DNA of 14,036 nt. Origin: an uncultured Oscillospiraceae bacterium. GTDB lineage: Bacteria > Bacillota_A > Clostridia > Oscillospirales > Oscillospiraceae. Positions 13,687-14,036 of the stretch are shown in pieces. Below the pieces are notes generated by a model. That model was not told where the DNA came from, searched no databases, and worked only from the letters and a program-made list of their open reading frames with translations. A program made the translations under genes and the position numbers. Each line of letters begins with the position of its first letter. Position 1 is the stretch's first letter. The stretch lies in the NCBI GenBank assembly GCA_934589325.1, contig CAKTNU010000021.1, positions 1-14,036 on the forward strand, given 5' to 3'.

Positions 13687-14036
13687 AAATACCGTCCTCG
13701 ATAGCCGCTACCTGAACCGCGAACTTCTTCATGTTCTCCTTGCGCCAGTCCTCAAGGTCCTGGCACCATTCGGTCGCGAGGAAGGTCTTGACCATCTCTA
13801 CGGCCATTTCGGGGCCGACTATCCAGCCGCCCATGCAGAGAATGTTGGCATTGTTTATGGCGCGGGCCATTTTTGCGGAATAGATGCCCTCGCAGGCCAC
13901 GGCGTACACGCCCTTGAACTTGTTGGACACGACGCTCATACCGGCACCTGTACCGCATATGAGGACGGCCCTGCCATATTCACCCTGCTGCACCAGCGGG
14001 GCGACCTTGTCGGCGACCGCGTAGTAAGGGATGACA
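13676..14036 (-). CDS. RpiB/LacAB-family sugar-phosphate isomerase, N-terminus missing (window edge)
   Basis: The last 119 residues are visible. The reading frame is open through the window end, with about 30-40 N-terminal residues outside. Landmarks are VLICGTGAGMSVVSNKF, with the catalytic-type Cys of RpiB, AVACEGIYSAKMARAINNAN, and GGWIVGPEMAVEMVKTFL. This family interconverts aldose and ketose phosphates (ribose-5-P, galactose-6-P, tetrose phosphates). The C-terminal tail (to EDGIYGK) is long for RpiB. Which sugar it uses cannot be told. It is the most upstream visible gene of the leftward operon, and its stop overlaps the alcohol dehydrogenase start by 11 bases. Confidence 0.93.
   Translation of the reverse strand, partial: VIPYYAVADKVAPLVQQGEYGRAVLICGTGAGMSVVSNKFKGVYAVACEGIYSAKMARAINNANILCMGGWIVGPEMAVEMVKTFLATEWCQDLEDWRKENMKKFAVQVAAIEDGIYGK

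Noticed and set aside
12634..13704. 356-codon open frame on the plus strand
   Set aside because: Exactly antisense to the iron-type alcohol dehydrogenase, whose cofactor and metal motifs are intact. The opposite-strand frame has no motif or ribosome binding site of note.

Overview
The window looks like chromosomal DNA of an anaerobic, gut-type Firmicute, most likely a Clostridia member near Oscillospiraceae/Ruminococcaceae. This is inferred, not proven. Supporting signs are the G+C-rich coding DNA with frequent ATA isoleucine codons, strong AAGGAGG-type ribosome binding sites, and the gene content: a ComEA-like HhH protein, an S11 D-Ala-D-Ala carboxypeptidase, a shortened KdpD-type kinase, a DUF4867 protein and a ROK regulator. 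No rRNA, tRNA, CRISPR or mobile element was seen.

Region 1 (1-2668). A leftward run holds a short, apparently frameshifted ORF, an MgtC/SapB membrane protein, and a LysR regulator cut off by the window start. It diverges from a second, paralogous LysR gene. The roughly 55-base gap carries two exact CATAA-N7-TTATG palindromes 31 bp apart, a good candidate twin LysR operator. A leftward terminator follows the second LysR gene.

Region 2 (2633-4696). A ComEA-like protein (leftward) and a D-Ala-D-Ala carboxypeptidase (rightward) diverge from overlapping sigma-A-type promoters, each ending in a clear hairpin terminator.

Region 3 (4659-9680). A leftward potassium/ion-homeostasis block: a KdpD-like kinase without its N-terminal sensor domains, a KdpE-like response regulator, and a CPA2 (KefB-type) antiporter with two C-terminal RCK_C domains. 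No kdpFABC pump genes are present. Beyond the antiporter lies a separately promoted gene for a small two-helix membrane protein with a PH-like segment. Tandem 11-bp repeats with core CGTTAA sit just upstream of both this gene's promoter and the kinase promoter. I propose them as the binding site of the KdpE-like regulator, linking the two transcription units into one regulon.

Region 4 (9765-14036). A tightly packed leftward catabolic operon with overlapping start and stop codons: RpiB/LacAB-type isomerase (cut by the window end), iron-type alcohol dehydrogenase, EamA/DMT transporter, ROK regulator, DUF4867 protein. Isomerase, reductase, transporter and cupin-like protein together suggest an undetermined sugar pathway; sulfosugar breakdown is one testable idea. 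The operon promoter and other enzymes lie beyond position 14036.
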